64,000 nucleotides of DNA from Streptomyces rishiriensis (GCF_003112535.1 NZ_BEWA01000009.1:62001-126000), one strand, 5' to 3'; shown: positions 38,023-47,488, numbered from the stretch's first letter. Translations and numbers: made by a program. Notes: generated by a model from the sequence alone, not told the origin.

Positions 38023-39153
38023 ATGACTGAGACCTCGCCGCGCCCCCGCCCCCTTCGCGTACTCGCCGCCATGTCCGGCGGCGTGGACTCCGCCGTCGCC
38101 GCCGCCCGTGCCGCCGAAGCCGGCCACGACGTGACCGGCGTCCACCTCGCGCTCTCCGCGAACCCGCAGTCGTTCCGCACGGGCGCACGGGGCTGTTGCA
38201 CCATCGAGGACTCCCGCGACGCCCGCCGCGCGGCCGACGTCATCGGCATCCCGTTCTACGTGTGGGACCTCGCCGACCGCTTCCGCGAGGACGTCGTCGA
38301 GGACTTCGTCGCCGAGTACGAGGCCGGCCGCACCCCCAACCCCTGTCTGCGCTGCAACGAGAAGATCAAGTTCGCCGCGCTGCTCGACAAGGCCCTCGCT
38401 CTGGGCTTCGACGCGGTGTGCACCGGCCACTACGCGAAGGTGCTCGTGGGCGAGGACGGCGCCCGTGAACTGCACCGCGCCTCCGACATGGCCAAGGACC
38501 AGTCCTACGTCCTCGGCGTCCTGGACGACCGGCAGCTCGCCCACGCCCTCTTCCCGCTCGGCGACACGGTGACGACGAAGGACGAGATCCGCGCCGAGGC
38601 CGAGCGCCGCGGGCTGGCCGTGGCCAAGAAGCCCGACTCCCACGACATCTGCTTCATCGCCGACGGCGACACCCAGGGCTTCCTCGCGAACCGGCTGGGC
38701 CGCTCGGAGGGCGACATCGTCGACGAGTCGGGCGCCAAGGTCGGCACCCACGAGGGCGCGTACGGCTTCACCATCGGCCAGCGCAAGGGCCTGCGCATCG
38801 GCACCCCGGCTCCCGACGGCAAGCCGCGCTACGTCCTGGACATCTCCCCCGTGGACAACACCGTGACGGTGGGCCCGGCCGCCGCCCTGGACGTGACCGC
38901 GCTGACGGCGATCAGGCCCCGCTGGTGCGGCGCGGCCCCGTCGGGCCCCGGCGTCTACACGGCCCAACTGCGCGCCCACGGCGGCGAGACCGAGGTGACC
39001 GCCGAACCGGTCGACGGCCACCTGGAGGTCACCTTCGCCGAGCCGGTCCGGGGCGTGGCCCCCGGCCAGGCGATCGTGCTGTACGACGGCACCCGCGTGG
39101 TCGGCTCGGCCACCATCGCCTCCACGGTGCGGGCGGCGGCCCCGGTCGCCTGA
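38023..39153 (+). CDS. mnmA: tRNA-specific 2-thiouridylase MnmA
   Basis: A 376-residue enzyme that thiolates U34 of Lys, Glu and Gln tRNAs. The PP-loop SGGVDS is at 18-23, catalytic Cys108 in NPCLRCNEKIKF and the second Cys210 in DSHDICFIAD. GFTIGQRKGL belongs to the central domain. It receives sulfur originally from a cysteine desulfurase such as the nifS product upstream. GGAAGGG precedes ATG 38023. Its stop codon is inside the first copy of a tandem repeat. Confidence 0.97.
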   Translation: MTETSPRPRPLRVLAAMSGGVDSAVAAARAAEAGHDVTGVHLALSANPQSFRTGARGCCTIEDSRDARRAADVIGIPFYVWDLADRFREDVVEDFVAEYEAGRTPNPCLRCNEKIKFAALLDKALALGFDAVCTGHYAKVLVGEDGARELHRASDMAKDQSYVLGVLDDRQLAHALFPLGDTVTTKDEIRAEAERRGLAVAKKPDSHDICFIADGDTQGFLANRLGRSEGDIVDESGAKVGTHEGAYGFTIGQRKGLRIGTPAPDGKPRYVLDISPVDNTVTVGPAAALDVTALTAIRPRWCGAAPSGPGVYTAQLRAHGGETEVTAEPVDGHLEVTFAEPVRGVAPGQAIVLYDGTRVVGSATIASTVRAAAPVA

Positions 39154-39235
39154 CCGTCGGTCCCGAGACCGCCTGACCGTCGGTCCCGAGACCGCCTGAC
39201 CGTCGGTGCCGAGCGCCTGACCGTCAGTCCCGGCC
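39148..39235. repeat. Four tandem repeats between convergent stops
   Basis: Two exact 23-base units (39148-39170, 39171-39193; GCCTGACCGTCGG then TCCCGAGACC) are followed by two diverged 21-base units to 39235. Unit 1 contains the mnmA stop TGA and unit 4 overlaps the stop of the convergent hydrolase gene. Each copy has GCCTGA. The number of units probably varies between strains. Confidence 0.85.
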
Positions 39236-40015
39236 GCCGAAGAACTCCGCCAGCACCGGCGCGAGGACGGCCGGGTCGACCATGTGGGTCTGGCCCTCCA
39301 GCGTCCGGTACGCGCCGTCCGGGACCGCCTCCGCGACGGTGCGCACGGCGTCGCGCAGCCAGGGCGGACTGGCCTCGCCCGCGACGGCCAGCACCGGCAC
39401 GCGAACCGACGCCAGCCGCTCCCTCGGCGGCCGCCCGTCGCCCATGACGGCGTCGTCGTAGGCGAGGGTGGGCGCGACGGCCTCCATCCCCGCCCACATG
39501 GGCGACCGGCGGGCCCCCTGGATCATCTCCTCGGCCAGCCCCGTCAGGCGCAGGAACAGCTCGACGGCGTCCCCACGCCGGTCCTGCGCGAGCGCCTCCG
39601 CGAGGTTCGAGGTGTACTCGGCGCGCCCGCGCGCGTCCTTCTCGTCGAGGGCGAACGGCGTCTCGTAGACGGCCACCCGGCTCACCGGCAGCCCGGCGGC
39701 CGCCGCCTCCAGCACCAGGGCGCCGCCCGACGAGACGCCGTACAGCGCGGCCTCGCCGCCCACCGCGTCGATGAGCGCCGCCAGGTCCTCGACCTCGCGC
39801 TCCACCGCGTACGGCGCCGTGTCACCGCTCTCGCCGCGGCCCCGGCGGTCGTAGCGGACGGCGGTGAAGCGGTCCGCGAGCAGGCCGGCCAGGGGCGCCA
39901 TGGTGCCGCCCGTGGACATCGCGCCGCTCACCAGAACGACCGCGGGGCCCCGACCGGTGCTCTCGTACGCGAGTTCGGTGCCGTCGCGGGAAACAGTCTT
40001 CTTGTCCATGCTCAT
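39224..40015 (-). CDS. Alpha/beta-hydrolase
   Basis: A cytoplasmic 263-residue alpha/beta-hydrolase. The nucleophile is in YGVSSGGA, the strand/turn YDRRGRGESGD is typical, and the C-terminal histidine is in GQTHMVDP. ATG 40015 is used; ATG 40009 two codons later is equally possible and neither has a strong ribosome-binding site. It ends inside the tandem repeat shared with mnmA and is followed on the same strand, upstream, by a DUF427 gene. The substrate is unknown. Confidence 0.85.
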   Translation of the reverse strand: MSMDKKTVSRDGTELAYESTGRGPAVVLVSGAMSTGGTMAPLAGLLADRFTAVRYDRRGRGESGDTAPYAVEREVEDLAALIDAVGGEAALYGVSSGGALVLEAAAAGLPVSRVAVYETPFALDEKDARGRAEYTSNLAEALAQDRRGDAVELFLRLTGLAEEMIQGARRSPMWAGMEAVAPTLAYDDAVMGDGRPPRERLASVRVPVLAVAGEASPPWLRDAVRTVAEAVPDGAYRTLEGQTHMVDPAVLAPVLAEFFGGRD

Positions 40016-40047
40016 GCAGACTGCCGCACGGCACCGCACTCATCGGC

Positions 40048-40386
40048 CTACGACACCTCCGCCGGCGAGACTTCCACTTCGTAGAAGCAGAGATGATCCT
40101 TGATCTCGGCGACGTCCTGCTTCGGGTCGGGGTAGGACCAGACGAGGTCGGCCGCGTCCGGGAGCGACCAGTAGGACGCCGTTCCCTTGAACGGGCAGTG
40201 CGTGTGGGTGTCGGAGGGGGTCAGGAGGTCGAGCCGTACGTCCTCGGCGGGGATGTAGTACCGCACCGGACAGCCGGTCTCGCGCAGTGCGAGCGCCCGG
40301 CCCGTCTCGGCCAGCACCTGGTCCCCGTGGACGACCCTGATGCGCCGGTCGTCCCGCTCGATCGTGATCGTGTGTCCATTGGCCAT
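40048..40386 (-). CDS. DUF427 domain protein
   Basis: A 112-residue protein of the DUF427 family, recognised by RDDRRIRVVHGDQVLAE, YYIPAEDV, HCPFKGTASYW and DLVWSYPDP. The fold is a small beta-sandwich; its activity is not established. It is 32 bases upstream of the alpha/beta-hydrolase and probably co-transcribed with it. Confidence 0.88.
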   Translation of the reverse strand: MANGHTITIERDDRRIRVVHGDQVLAETGRALALRETGCPVRYYIPAEDVRLDLLTPSDTHTHCPFKGTASYWSLPDAADLVWSYPDPKQDVAEIKDHLCFYEVEVSPAEVS

Positions 40387-40504
40387 ACCGGAACAGCACG
40401 CGCGGGCCCCCGGTTCTTCCCGCGCACCGCGGCCGCATGCGGATCCGCGTCTTCCACTCGGCCGCCGGCCTCGACGACCCGTAGGTGATGCGAGCATGGC
40501 GGGC

Positions 40505-41194
40505 ATGGCTACTCATGTGATCACCGGAGCGGGCTCCGGCATCGGCGCGGCCGTGGCCCGCCGTCTGCACGCGCGCGGGGACGAACTCGTGCTCCACGCG
40601 CGCGACGCGGGCCGCGCGAAGGAGCTCGCGGCGCTGTTCCCGGGCGCGCGCACGCTCGTCGGCGATCTGGCCGACCCCGACAGACTGAGCTGGGCCTTCT
40701 CGCACCAGACGCTCCCCGGCCAGGTGGACTCCCTGCTCCACGTCGCCGGAGTGGTCGACCTCGGTCCGGTGGGCGACCTGACCCCGAAGACCTGGCGCCA
40801 CCAGCTCAACGTCAACCTGATCGCCCCCGCCGAGCTGACCCGGCACTTCCTGCCCCAACTGCGCGCCGCCCGCGGCCATGTGCTCTTCGTGAACTCCGGG
40901 GCGGGACTGCGGGCGAGCGCCGACTGGTCCGCCTACGCCGCCTCCAAGCACGGCCTGAAGGCGCTCGCGGACTCGCTGCGCCAGGAGGAGCACGGCAACG
41001 GCGTCCGCGTCACCTCCGTCTACCCCGGCCGCACCGCGAGCCCCATGCAGGCCAAGGTCCACCGGCAGGAGGGCAAGGAGTACGACCCCACGGAGTGGAT
41101 CGACCCCGAGTCGGTGGCGACGACGATCCTGATGGCGCTCGACCTGCCGAGGGACGCGGAGGTCAACGACCTGACGGTGCGCCCGGGGAGCTGA
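40505..41194 (+). CDS. Short-chain dehydrogenase/reductase
   Basis: A 229-residue classical SDR. The NAD(P)-binding TGAGSGIG is at about 7-14 and the catalytic residues are Ser in FVNSGAG and Tyr-Lys in YAASKHG. I begin at MATHVITGAG; ATG 40496, three codons upstream and closer to AGGTGAT, is the alternative. The substrate cannot be predicted. A 10-bp perfect hairpin follows the stop. Confidence 0.92.
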   Translation: MATHVITGAGSGIGAAVARRLHARGDELVLHARDAGRAKELAALFPGARTLVGDLADPDRLSWAFSHQTLPGQVDSLLHVAGVVDLGPVGDLTPKTWRHQLNVNLIAPAELTRHFLPQLRAARGHVLFVNSGAGLRASADWSAYAASKHGLKALADSLRQEEHGNGVRVTSVYPGRTASPMQAKVHRQEGKEYDPTEWIDPESVATTILMALDLPRDAEVNDLTVRPGS

Positions 41195-41200
41195 GGACGG

Positions 41201-41228
41201 CCGCGCGGGCGGGAACCGGCCCGCGCGG
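41201..41228 (+). terminator. Hairpin after the SDR gene
   Basis: CCGCGCGGGC at 41201-41210 pairs perfectly with GCCCGCGCGG at 41219-41228 around an 8-base loop, 6 bases after the stop. It probably separates the SDR from the next gene. Confidence 0.7.
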
Positions 41229-41264
41229 GACGGACGGGCCTCCGCGGCTACGTAGGCTTCACCT

Positions 41265-42266
41265 GTGAACGCACACTTCAGTTTTGGTCCCGCCACCGGC
41301 GTCGGCTCCCTGCCGGGCGGTGACGCCCGCGAGGCCGCCAAGGCCGCCACCGGGTCCTTCGAGGACTTCCCGTTCCTCGCCGAACTGCCGGCCCGCGGCC
41401 CCGGCGCGGACATGATCGGCCGCACCGCGGGGATGCTCGTCGAGCTGTACGCGCGCGTGGAGCCCAGCGGGTGGCGGATCGGCGACCGGCCGGGCCGGGA
41501 CACCAAGCGGGCCCGGTCCTGGCTGGGCGAGGACCTGGACGCGCTGGAGGAGTTCACCCAGGGCTACGAGGGCCAGGTGAAGGTGCAGGCCGTCGGACCG
41601 TGGACCCTTGCCGCCTCGCTGGAGCTGAAGAACGGTCAGTCGGTGCTCTCCGACCACGGAGCCCGCCGCGACCTCGCCGGTTCCCTCGGCGAGGGCCTGC
41701 GCCTGCACCTCGACGAGGTGCGGCGGCGTCTGCCGGGCGCCCAGGTCGTGCTTCAGCTCGACGAACCGTCCCTCACCGCCGTCCTGCGCGGTGAGGTGCG
41801 CACCGCCAGCGGCTACCACACCCACCGGGCCGTCGACCGGCAGCTCGTGGAGTCCACGCTCCGGGACGTCATGGGGGTTCACGACGACGGGCCCGTCGTG
41901 GTCCACTCGTGCGCACCGGACGTCCCGTTCGCCCTGTTGCGCCGGGCGGGGGCGGCGGCGGTCTCCTTCGACTTCTCGCTCCTCACCGAACGTGACGACG
42001 ACGTGATCGGTGAAGCGGTCGAGGCGGGCACCCGGCTCTTCGCCGGTGTCGTGCCCGGCGTGGACGCCCCATTGTCAGACCCTGCCGGTAGCGTCAGGGG
42101 TGTCAGGACGCTGTGGCGCAGGCTGGGGCTGCGACCGGGGCTGCTCGCGGAGGCGGTCACGCTCACGCCGTCGTGCGGACTCGCGGGGGCCTCTCCCGCG
42201 TACGCCCGCCAGGCCCTCGCCCACTGCGTCCGGGCGGCGAGATCCCTCGCGGACAACCCAGAGTAA
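41265..42266 (+). CDS. MetE C-terminal-domain-like protein
   Basis: A 333-residue protein of the cobalamin-independent methionine synthase/UROD superfamily, corresponding to the catalytic C-terminal half only. Candidate zinc ligands are His214 and Cys216 in VVHSCAPD and Cys304 in TPSCGLAG, the same spacing pattern as MetE. The GVGSLPG start is also typical. Known short MetE-like proteins of actinobacteria are of uncertain methyl donor. GTG 41265 has no ribosome-binding site; TAGGCT 6 bases before it suggests a leaderless transcript. ligA follows after 15 bases. Confidence 0.85.
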   Translation: MNAHFSFGPATGVGSLPGGDAREAAKAATGSFEDFPFLAELPARGPGADMIGRTAGMLVELYARVEPSGWRIGDRPGRDTKRARSWLGEDLDALEEFTQGYEGQVKVQAVGPWTLAASLELKNGQSVLSDHGARRDLAGSLGEGLRLHLDEVRRRLPGAQVVLQLDEPSLTAVLRGEVRTASGYHTHRAVDRQLVESTLRDVMGVHDDGPVVVHSCAPDVPFALLRRAGAAAVSFDFSLLTERDDDVIGEAVEAGTRLFAGVVPGVDAPLSDPAGSVRGVRTLWRRLGLRPGLLAEAVTLTPSCGLAGASPAYARQALAHCVRAARSLADNPE

Positions 42267-42281
42267 CGGGAGGACGACACG

Positions 42282-44474
42282 GTGGCCGGCGACAGGCAAG
42301 CGGAGACGACGGTGCCCTCGGAGGCACGGGAGCAGCACGCGCAGCTCGCTGAGCAGATCGAGGAGCACCGCTTCCGGTACTACGTGAAGGACGCTCCCGT
42401 CATCAGCGACGCGGAGTTCGACCGGCTCCTGCGCGCCCTGGAGGCGCTGGAGGAGCGGTACGCCGAGCTGCGCACGCCCGACTCGCCGACCCAGAAGGTC
42501 GCGGGCGCGTACGCGACGGAGTTCACGGCCGTCCAGCACCGCGAGCGGATGCTGTCGCTGGACAACGCCTTCGACGACCTGGAGCTCGCCGCCTGGGCCG
42601 AACGCGTCCACAAGGACGTCGGCTCCCTGACCCACCACTTCCTGTGCGAGCTCAAGGTCGACGGTCTGGCCGTCAACCTCACGTACGAGAACGGCCGTCT
42701 CACGCGCGCGGCGACCCGCGGCGACGGCCGTACGGGCGAGGACATCACGCCCAACGTGCGCACCATCGCGGAGATCCCCGACCGGCTCACGGGCGACGGC
42801 GTCCCGTCCCTGGTGGAGATCCGCGGCGAGGTCTACTTCCCGATGGAGAAGTTCGAGGAGCTCAACGCCCGGCTGGTCGAGTCCGGCGACAAGCCCTTCG
42901 CCAACCCGCGCAACGCGGCGGCCGGTTCCCTGCGCCAGAAGGACCCGCGCGTCACCGCGTCCCGCCCGCTGCACATGGTCGTGCACGGCATCGGCGCCCT
43001 GGAGGGCTACGAGGGCCTCGGCCGCCTCTCCGAGGCCTACGACCTGCTCAAGACGTGGGGTCTGCCCACCTCGCGGCACAACAAGGTGGTCGACGACCTC
43101 GACGGCGTACGGGAGTTCATCGCCTACTACGGCGAGAACCGGCACTCCGTGGAGCACGAGATCGACGGCGTGGTCGTCAAGCTCGACGAGATCCGGCTCC
43201 AGGGCCGGCTCGGCTCCACGGCCCGCGCGCCCCGGTGGGCGATCGCCTACAAGTACGCGCCGGAGGAGGTCAACACCAAGCTCGTCGACATCAAGGTGGG
43301 CGTCGGCCGCACCGGCCGTGTCACGCCGTACGCCCAGGTCGAACCGGTGACGGTGGCCGGCTCCGAGGTCGAGTTCGCCACCCTGCACAACCAGGACGTC
43401 GTCAAGGCCAAGGGCGTCCTGATCGGCGACACCGTGGTGCTGCGCAAGGCCGGTGACGTGATCCCGGAGATCCTCGGACCGGTGGCGGACCTGCGCGACG
43501 GCACCGAGCGCGCGTTCGTGATGCCGTCCGAGTGCCCCGAGTGCGGCACACCGCTGCGGCCGATGAAGGAGGGCGACGTCGACCTGCGCTGCCCCAACGC
43601 CCGCACCTGCCCGGCCCAGTTGCGCGAGCGACTGTTCTACCTGGCCGGCCGTAAGGCGCTGGACATCGAGCACTTCGGGTACGTGGCCGCGGCCGCCCTC
43701 ACCAAGCCGCTGGAGCCGGCTGATCCCCCGCTGGGCGACGAGGGCGACCTGTTCGACCTCACCGTGGAGCGGCTGCTGCCCATCAAGGCGTACGTCCTCG
43801 ACCAGGACAGCGGACTGCCCAAGCGGGATCCGAAGACCGGCGAGGAGAAGATCGCCACGGTCTTCGCCAACCAGCTGGGCGAGCCCAAGAAGAACGCGCT
43901 CGCCATGCTCGACAACATCGCCGCCGCCAAGGAACGCCCCCTGGCGCGCGTCCTCACCGGCCTGTCGATCCGCCATGTCGGACCGGTCGCGGCGGAGGCG
44001 CTGGCCCGTGAATTCCGCTCGATCGAGCGGATCGAGCGGGCCACCGAGGAGGAGCTCGCGGCCACCGACGGGGTCGGCGCCATCATCGCCGCCTCCCTCA
44101 AGGAGTGGTTCGCCGAGGAGTGGCACCAGGAGATCCTGCGCAAGTGGAAGGCGGCCGGCGTCCGCATGGAGGAGGAGGGTTCCGCCGAGGACGAAGGGCC
44201 GCGTCCCCTCGAAGGGCTCACGGTCGTCGTCACCGGCACCCTCGAACACTTCACCCGGGACGGCGCCAAGGACGCCCTGCAGAGCCGCGGAGCGAAGGTC
44301 ACCGGTTCGGTCTCGAAGAAGACCTCGTTCGTCGTTGTGGGTGACAGCCCCGGATCGAAATATGACAAGGCGATGCAGCTCAAGGTTCCGGTCCTGAACG
44401 AGGACGGCTTCACCGTCCTGCTGGAACACGGTCCTGAGGCGGCTTCCGAAGCGGCCCTGCCCACCGAGGAGTAG
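42282..44474 (+). CDS. ligA: NAD-dependent DNA ligase
   Basis: A 730-residue essential ligase. Domains in order: Ia region (FRYYVKDAPVISDAEFD), adenylation domain with Lys125 in KVDGLA and GEVYFPMEKFE, OB fold, a four-Cys zinc finger (CPECGTPL to CPNARTCP, about 418-446), helix-hairpin-helix region, and a C-terminal BRCT domain (LEGLTVVVTGTLEHFTRDGA). It seals nicks in replication and repair. GTG 42282 lies 15 bases after the MetE-like gene, so the two are probably one operon. Confidence 0.98.
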   Translation: MAGDRQAETTVPSEAREQHAQLAEQIEEHRFRYYVKDAPVISDAEFDRLLRALEALEERYAELRTPDSPTQKVAGAYATEFTAVQHRERMLSLDNAFDDLELAAWAERVHKDVGSLTHHFLCELKVDGLAVNLTYENGRLTRAATRGDGRTGEDITPNVRTIAEIPDRLTGDGVPSLVEIRGEVYFPMEKFEELNARLVESGDKPFANPRNAAAGSLRQKDPRVTASRPLHMVVHGIGALEGYEGLGRLSEAYDLLKTWGLPTSRHNKVVDDLDGVREFIAYYGENRHSVEHEIDGVVVKLDEIRLQGRLGSTARAPRWAIAYKYAPEEVNTKLVDIKVGVGRTGRVTPYAQVEPVTVAGSEVEFATLHNQDVVKAKGVLIGDTVVLRKAGDVIPEILGPVADLRDGTERAFVMPSECPECGTPLRPMKEGDVDLRCPNARTCPAQLRERLFYLAGRKALDIEHFGYVAAAALTKPLEPADPPLGDEGDLFDLTVERLLPIKAYVLDQDSGLPKRDPKTGEEKIATVFANQLGEPKKNALAMLDNIAAAKERPLARVLTGLSIRHVGPVAAEALAREFRSIERIERATEEELAATDGVGAIIAASLKEWFAEEWHQEILRKWKAAGVRMEEEGSAEDEGPRPLEGLTVVVTGTLEHFTRDGAKDALQSRGAKVTGSVSKKTSFVVVGDSPGSKYDKAMQLKVPVLNEDGFTVLLEHGPEAASEAALPTEE

Positions 44475-44743
44475 CGCGGAGCGGCGGTTGAAGGCCACCC
44501 GATCGGCGCATACCAGATGCATACGGGTGGCCGGGGCGCATTCGGGCAACCGTCGGCGACCGCTGCCCGTGGAAGCCTTCTGCGGCCTACTGTTGAGGCG
44601 TGCGCCTGCCGTGCCCAGCTGCGGTCGGGGCATCCCTCTGCTCCTGGCGGGCAGAAGGAAGGGTTTTCCAACGCGGCGCCGCCCCGGATCGTCGGGCAAC
44701 GGGCCGCGTGGCGTGGGCACCGCCGGCTGTGAGAGGGACGGGA

Positions 44744-46990
44744 ATGGAACCGACCGAGAGCGCCGCCCCGGACGAGGCGGTGCGCCGACGCCGGGTCGCC
44801 GGCGTCTGGTGGGGGACCTGGTGGACGGAGCGCTCCGAAGGGCGTCCGGGCGCGGAGGCGTACGTGCCGCACACCGAGCCGCACTCCACCCTGGACGCGC
44901 GTGCCTCCGTCCAGCCGCCTCCCGGTCTGCCCGGCGGCGCCGCATCCGACCGGCATCTGTCCTGGCCCGCGCTGCCCTCGACCGTCGTCGGCGCCGCCGC
45001 CTTCGCTCTCGGCGCGGGGTTCTACCGCGCCTTCACCGACGGCCACGCGCTCTTCCCGTCCGGCGAAGCCGGCTGGGCGCTGGCCGTCCTGGCCGGCGTC
45101 ATCGTCGGACACCTGGTCCTGCTCGGCCGCGCCCGCTGGTGGGGCGGCACCGGATCCGGCGCCGCGCTCACCCTCGCCGTGCTGCTGCTGTACGGCTGGG
45201 TGCCCGCCGGCATGGTCAGCCTCACCGTCGTCGTGCTGGTCGGCATAGCCCGGCGCCACCGCTGGCGGCAGGGCGTCCTGCACGGCGCGGTGGACGTCCT
45301 CGGCATCGGCGCGGGCGCGCTCCTGCTGGCCGCCTGCGGGCGGATACCGTCCGTGGAGCGCCCCTGGGCCCCCGGCACCTGGTCGCTCTACACCGCCCCC
45401 CAGGTCATCCTGGTGGCCGTCGCCTACCTCGCCGTCACCCGCGTCCTGCTGTGGTATCTCCACGCCCCCCGCGTCGGCGGACTGCCCACCGTCGCCCGCA
45501 CCGCCCTGGTCAGACAGGGCCTGGTGGCGGTCGCCCTGCTGGGCATCGCCCCGCTGATCTGCGTGGTGGCCCTGGCCAAGCCCGTCCTGCTGCCGCTGTT
45601 CGCCATCCCGCTGATCGCCCTCGACTCCACCCTGTGGATCGCGCGCGCCCGCGCCGAGGAGCAACTGCGCGACCCGCTCACCGGGCTGCCCAACCGCCAG
45701 TGGCTGCTGGAGCGCATCTGGACCGCCCTGGACGACGCCGAACGCATCGGCGCCCGGGCCGCCCTGATGCTGATCGACCTCGACCGTTTCCGCTCCGTCA
45801 ACGACACCCTCGGTCATCTCGCCGGAGACCGGCTGCTGCTGCAGATCGCCGACCGGCTGCGGGTCGCTCTCCCGCGCGGGGCGGAGGTCGCGCGGCTAGG
45901 CGGGGACGAGTTCGCCGTCTTACTGCCCGTCGCGGACTCCACCACCTCCGCGAGCCGGATCGCCCGCGCCCTGGTCGCCGACCTGAGCTCGCCGCTCGAC
46001 CTCGACGGCCTCACCCTCGTGCTGGAGGCCAGCGCCGGGGTCGCCGTCTTCCCCGACCACGCGCTCGACGCCGAGGGCCTGCTGCGCCGGGCCGACGTGG
46101 CGATGTACCAGGCCAAGCGGGACCGCACCGGAGTCGAGGTGTACGAGTCCAAGCGCGACTCCAACACCCCCGACCGGCTCGGCCTGCTGGGCGACCTGCG
46201 GCGCGCCCTCGACGCGCACGAGGTGCAGCTGCACTACCAGCCGAAGGTCCGCTTCGACGGACAGGTGGCGGGGCTGGAGGCCCTGGTCCGCTGGGTGCAC
46301 CCGGAGCGCGGGAAGGTGCCGCCGGACGAGTTCATAGCGATAGCCGAGTCGTCCGGGCTGATGCCCTATCTGACGGAGTACGTGCTGGACACCGCGCTCG
46401 CCCAGGTCGCCCGGTGGCGGGCGCAGGGCCTGTACGTCCCGGTCGCGGTGAACGTCTCCCCCCGCGACGTCCACACTCCGGGGTTCGCCGGATCCGTCGC
46501 CGCGCGCCTCGCCCGGCACGGAGTGCCCGCGGGAGCGCTCCAACTGGAGATCACCGAACACGTCCTCCTGGAGGACCCGCAGCGCGCCGCCGACACCCTC
46601 AACGCGCTGACCGGCCACGGCGTGAAGATGTCCCTGGACGACTTCGGCACCGGCTACTCCTCCCTGGTCCATCTGCGCCGGCTGCCGGTGAGCGAGCTGA
46701 AGATCGACCGCTCCTTCGTGGCCCGGCTGGCCGTGGACGCCGAGGACGCCGAGATCGTGCGCTGCACCCTCGACCTCGCGCATTCCCTGGGCCTGCTGGT
46801 GGTCGCCGAGGGCGTCGAGGACGACGAGACATGGGAACGTCTGCGCGATCTGGGCTGCGACGCGGTCCAGGGCTGGCTGGTGGCCGCCGCGATGCCCCCC
46901 GAGGAGACGACGGCCTGGCTGCGCGCCCGCGGCTCACGCGGCTGGCAGCGCCCCGCCGCGGCCCTCCCGGCGGCCGCGTCGGACGAGTAG
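44744..46990 (+). CDS. Membrane GGDEF-EAL cyclic-di-GMP enzyme with TTA codon
   Basis: A 748-residue protein. About eight TM helices fill residues 80-290, then GGDEF (386-390) and EAL (512-514) domains with DDFGTGYSS, KIDRSF and EGVED motifs, so both diguanylate cyclase and phosphodiesterase sites look intact. AGAGGGA precedes ATG 44744. Codon 393 (45920-45922) is TTA, rare in Streptomyces and read by the bldA tRNA, which would tie expression to development. Cyclic-di-GMP holds BldD in its active dimer in this genus. Net activity cannot be told from sequence. Confidence 0.94.
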   Translation: MEPTESAAPDEAVRRRRVAGVWWGTWWTERSEGRPGAEAYVPHTEPHSTLDARASVQPPPGLPGGAASDRHLSWPALPSTVVGAAAFALGAGFYRAFTDGHALFPSGEAGWALAVLAGVIVGHLVLLGRARWWGGTGSGAALTLAVLLLYGWVPAGMVSLTVVVLVGIARRHRWRQGVLHGAVDVLGIGAGALLLAACGRIPSVERPWAPGTWSLYTAPQVILVAVAYLAVTRVLLWYLHAPRVGGLPTVARTALVRQGLVAVALLGIAPLICVVALAKPVLLPLFAIPLIALDSTLWIARARAEEQLRDPLTGLPNRQWLLERIWTALDDAERIGARAALMLIDLDRFRSVNDTLGHLAGDRLLLQIADRLRVALPRGAEVARLGGDEFAVLLPVADSTTSASRIARALVADLSSPLDLDGLTLVLEASAGVAVFPDHALDAEGLLRRADVAMYQAKRDRTGVEVYESKRDSNTPDRLGLLGDLRRALDAHEVQLHYQPKVRFDGQVAGLEALVRWVHPERGKVPPDEFIAIAESSGLMPYLTEYVLDTALAQVARWRAQGLYVPVAVNVSPRDVHTPGFAGSVAARLARHGVPAGALQLEITEHVLLEDPQRAADTLNALTGHGVKMSLDDFGTGYSSLVHLRRLPVSELKIDRSFVARLAVDAEDAEIVRCTLDLAHSLGLLVVAEGVEDDETWERLRDLGCDAVQGWLVAAAMPPEETTAWLRARGSRGWQRPAAALPAAASDE

Positions 46991-47040
46991 CCGCCTCCTC
47001 CGCCTCCTCCGCCCCGCCCGTTCGCCCGTCCGCCCGTTGC
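46991..47040. repeat. Short tandem repeats after the GGDEF-EAL stop
   Basis: Immediately after the TAG stop come two copies of the 9-mer CGCCTCCTC, then three copies of CGCCCGTT/CGCCCGTC spaced 8 bases apart. This is another repeat that begins at a stop codon. No gene is seen in the remaining bases to gatC. Confidence 0.6.
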
Positions 47041-47138
47041 CGTGGGCCGGGGCCCGGCGAGGTCGCCGCAGCCGGGGGACGCCGGTGGGAACCCGGGAGG
47101 CAGGCCCGACCGTTTCACGCGTAAGCCGCCCCGCACCC

Positions 47139-47144
47139 TAGGAT
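47139..47144 (+). promoter_or_regulatory. Probable -10 box of the gatC promoter
   Basis: TAGGAT matches the housekeeping -10 consensus and lies 42 bases before gatC. GAGGAA, 7 bases upstream of ATG 47187, is the ribosome-binding site. Confidence 0.5.
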
Positions 47145-47186
47145 TGGGCCGGACCACACACTCACTCCACCCCAGAGGAACGCTGC

Positions 47187-47483
47187 ATGCCTGGCATCAC
47201 GCGCGAGGAGGTCGCCCACCTCGCCCGGCTGGCGCGTCTGGAGCTGAAGCCCGAAGAGCTCGAACACTTCGCGGGACAGCTGGACGACATCATCGGCGCG
47301 GTCGCCCGCGTCAGCGAGGTCGCCGACCAAGACGTACCGCCGACCTCGCACCCGCTCCCGCTGACCAACGTCATGCGGGCGGACGAGGTCCGTCCGTCGC
47401 TCACCCCCGAGCAGGCGCTCTCCGGCGCCCCGGCCCAGGAGCAGCAGCGTTTCAAGGTGCCGCAGATCCTGGGGGAGGACTAA
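47187..47483 (+). CDS. gatC: Aspartyl/glutamyl-tRNA amidotransferase subunit C
   Basis: A 98-residue subunit with ITREEVAHLARLARLEL at the N-terminus and TSHPLPLTNVMRADEV near the middle. It wraps GatA and GatB in the complex that converts Glu-tRNA(Gln) or Asp-tRNA(Asn) to the amidated form. The gatA ATG follows 5 bases after the stop. Confidence 0.97.
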   Translation: MPGITREEVAHLARLARLELKPEELEHFAGQLDDIIGAVARVSEVADQDVPPTSHPLPLTNVMRADEVRPSLTPEQALSGAPAQEQQRFKVPQILGED

Positions 47484-47488
47484 CCGCC

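Noticed and set aside
39148..39235. Possible CRISPR-like array
   Set aside because: The units are directly abutting with no spacers and are shorter than CRISPR repeats; it is a plain tandem repeat.
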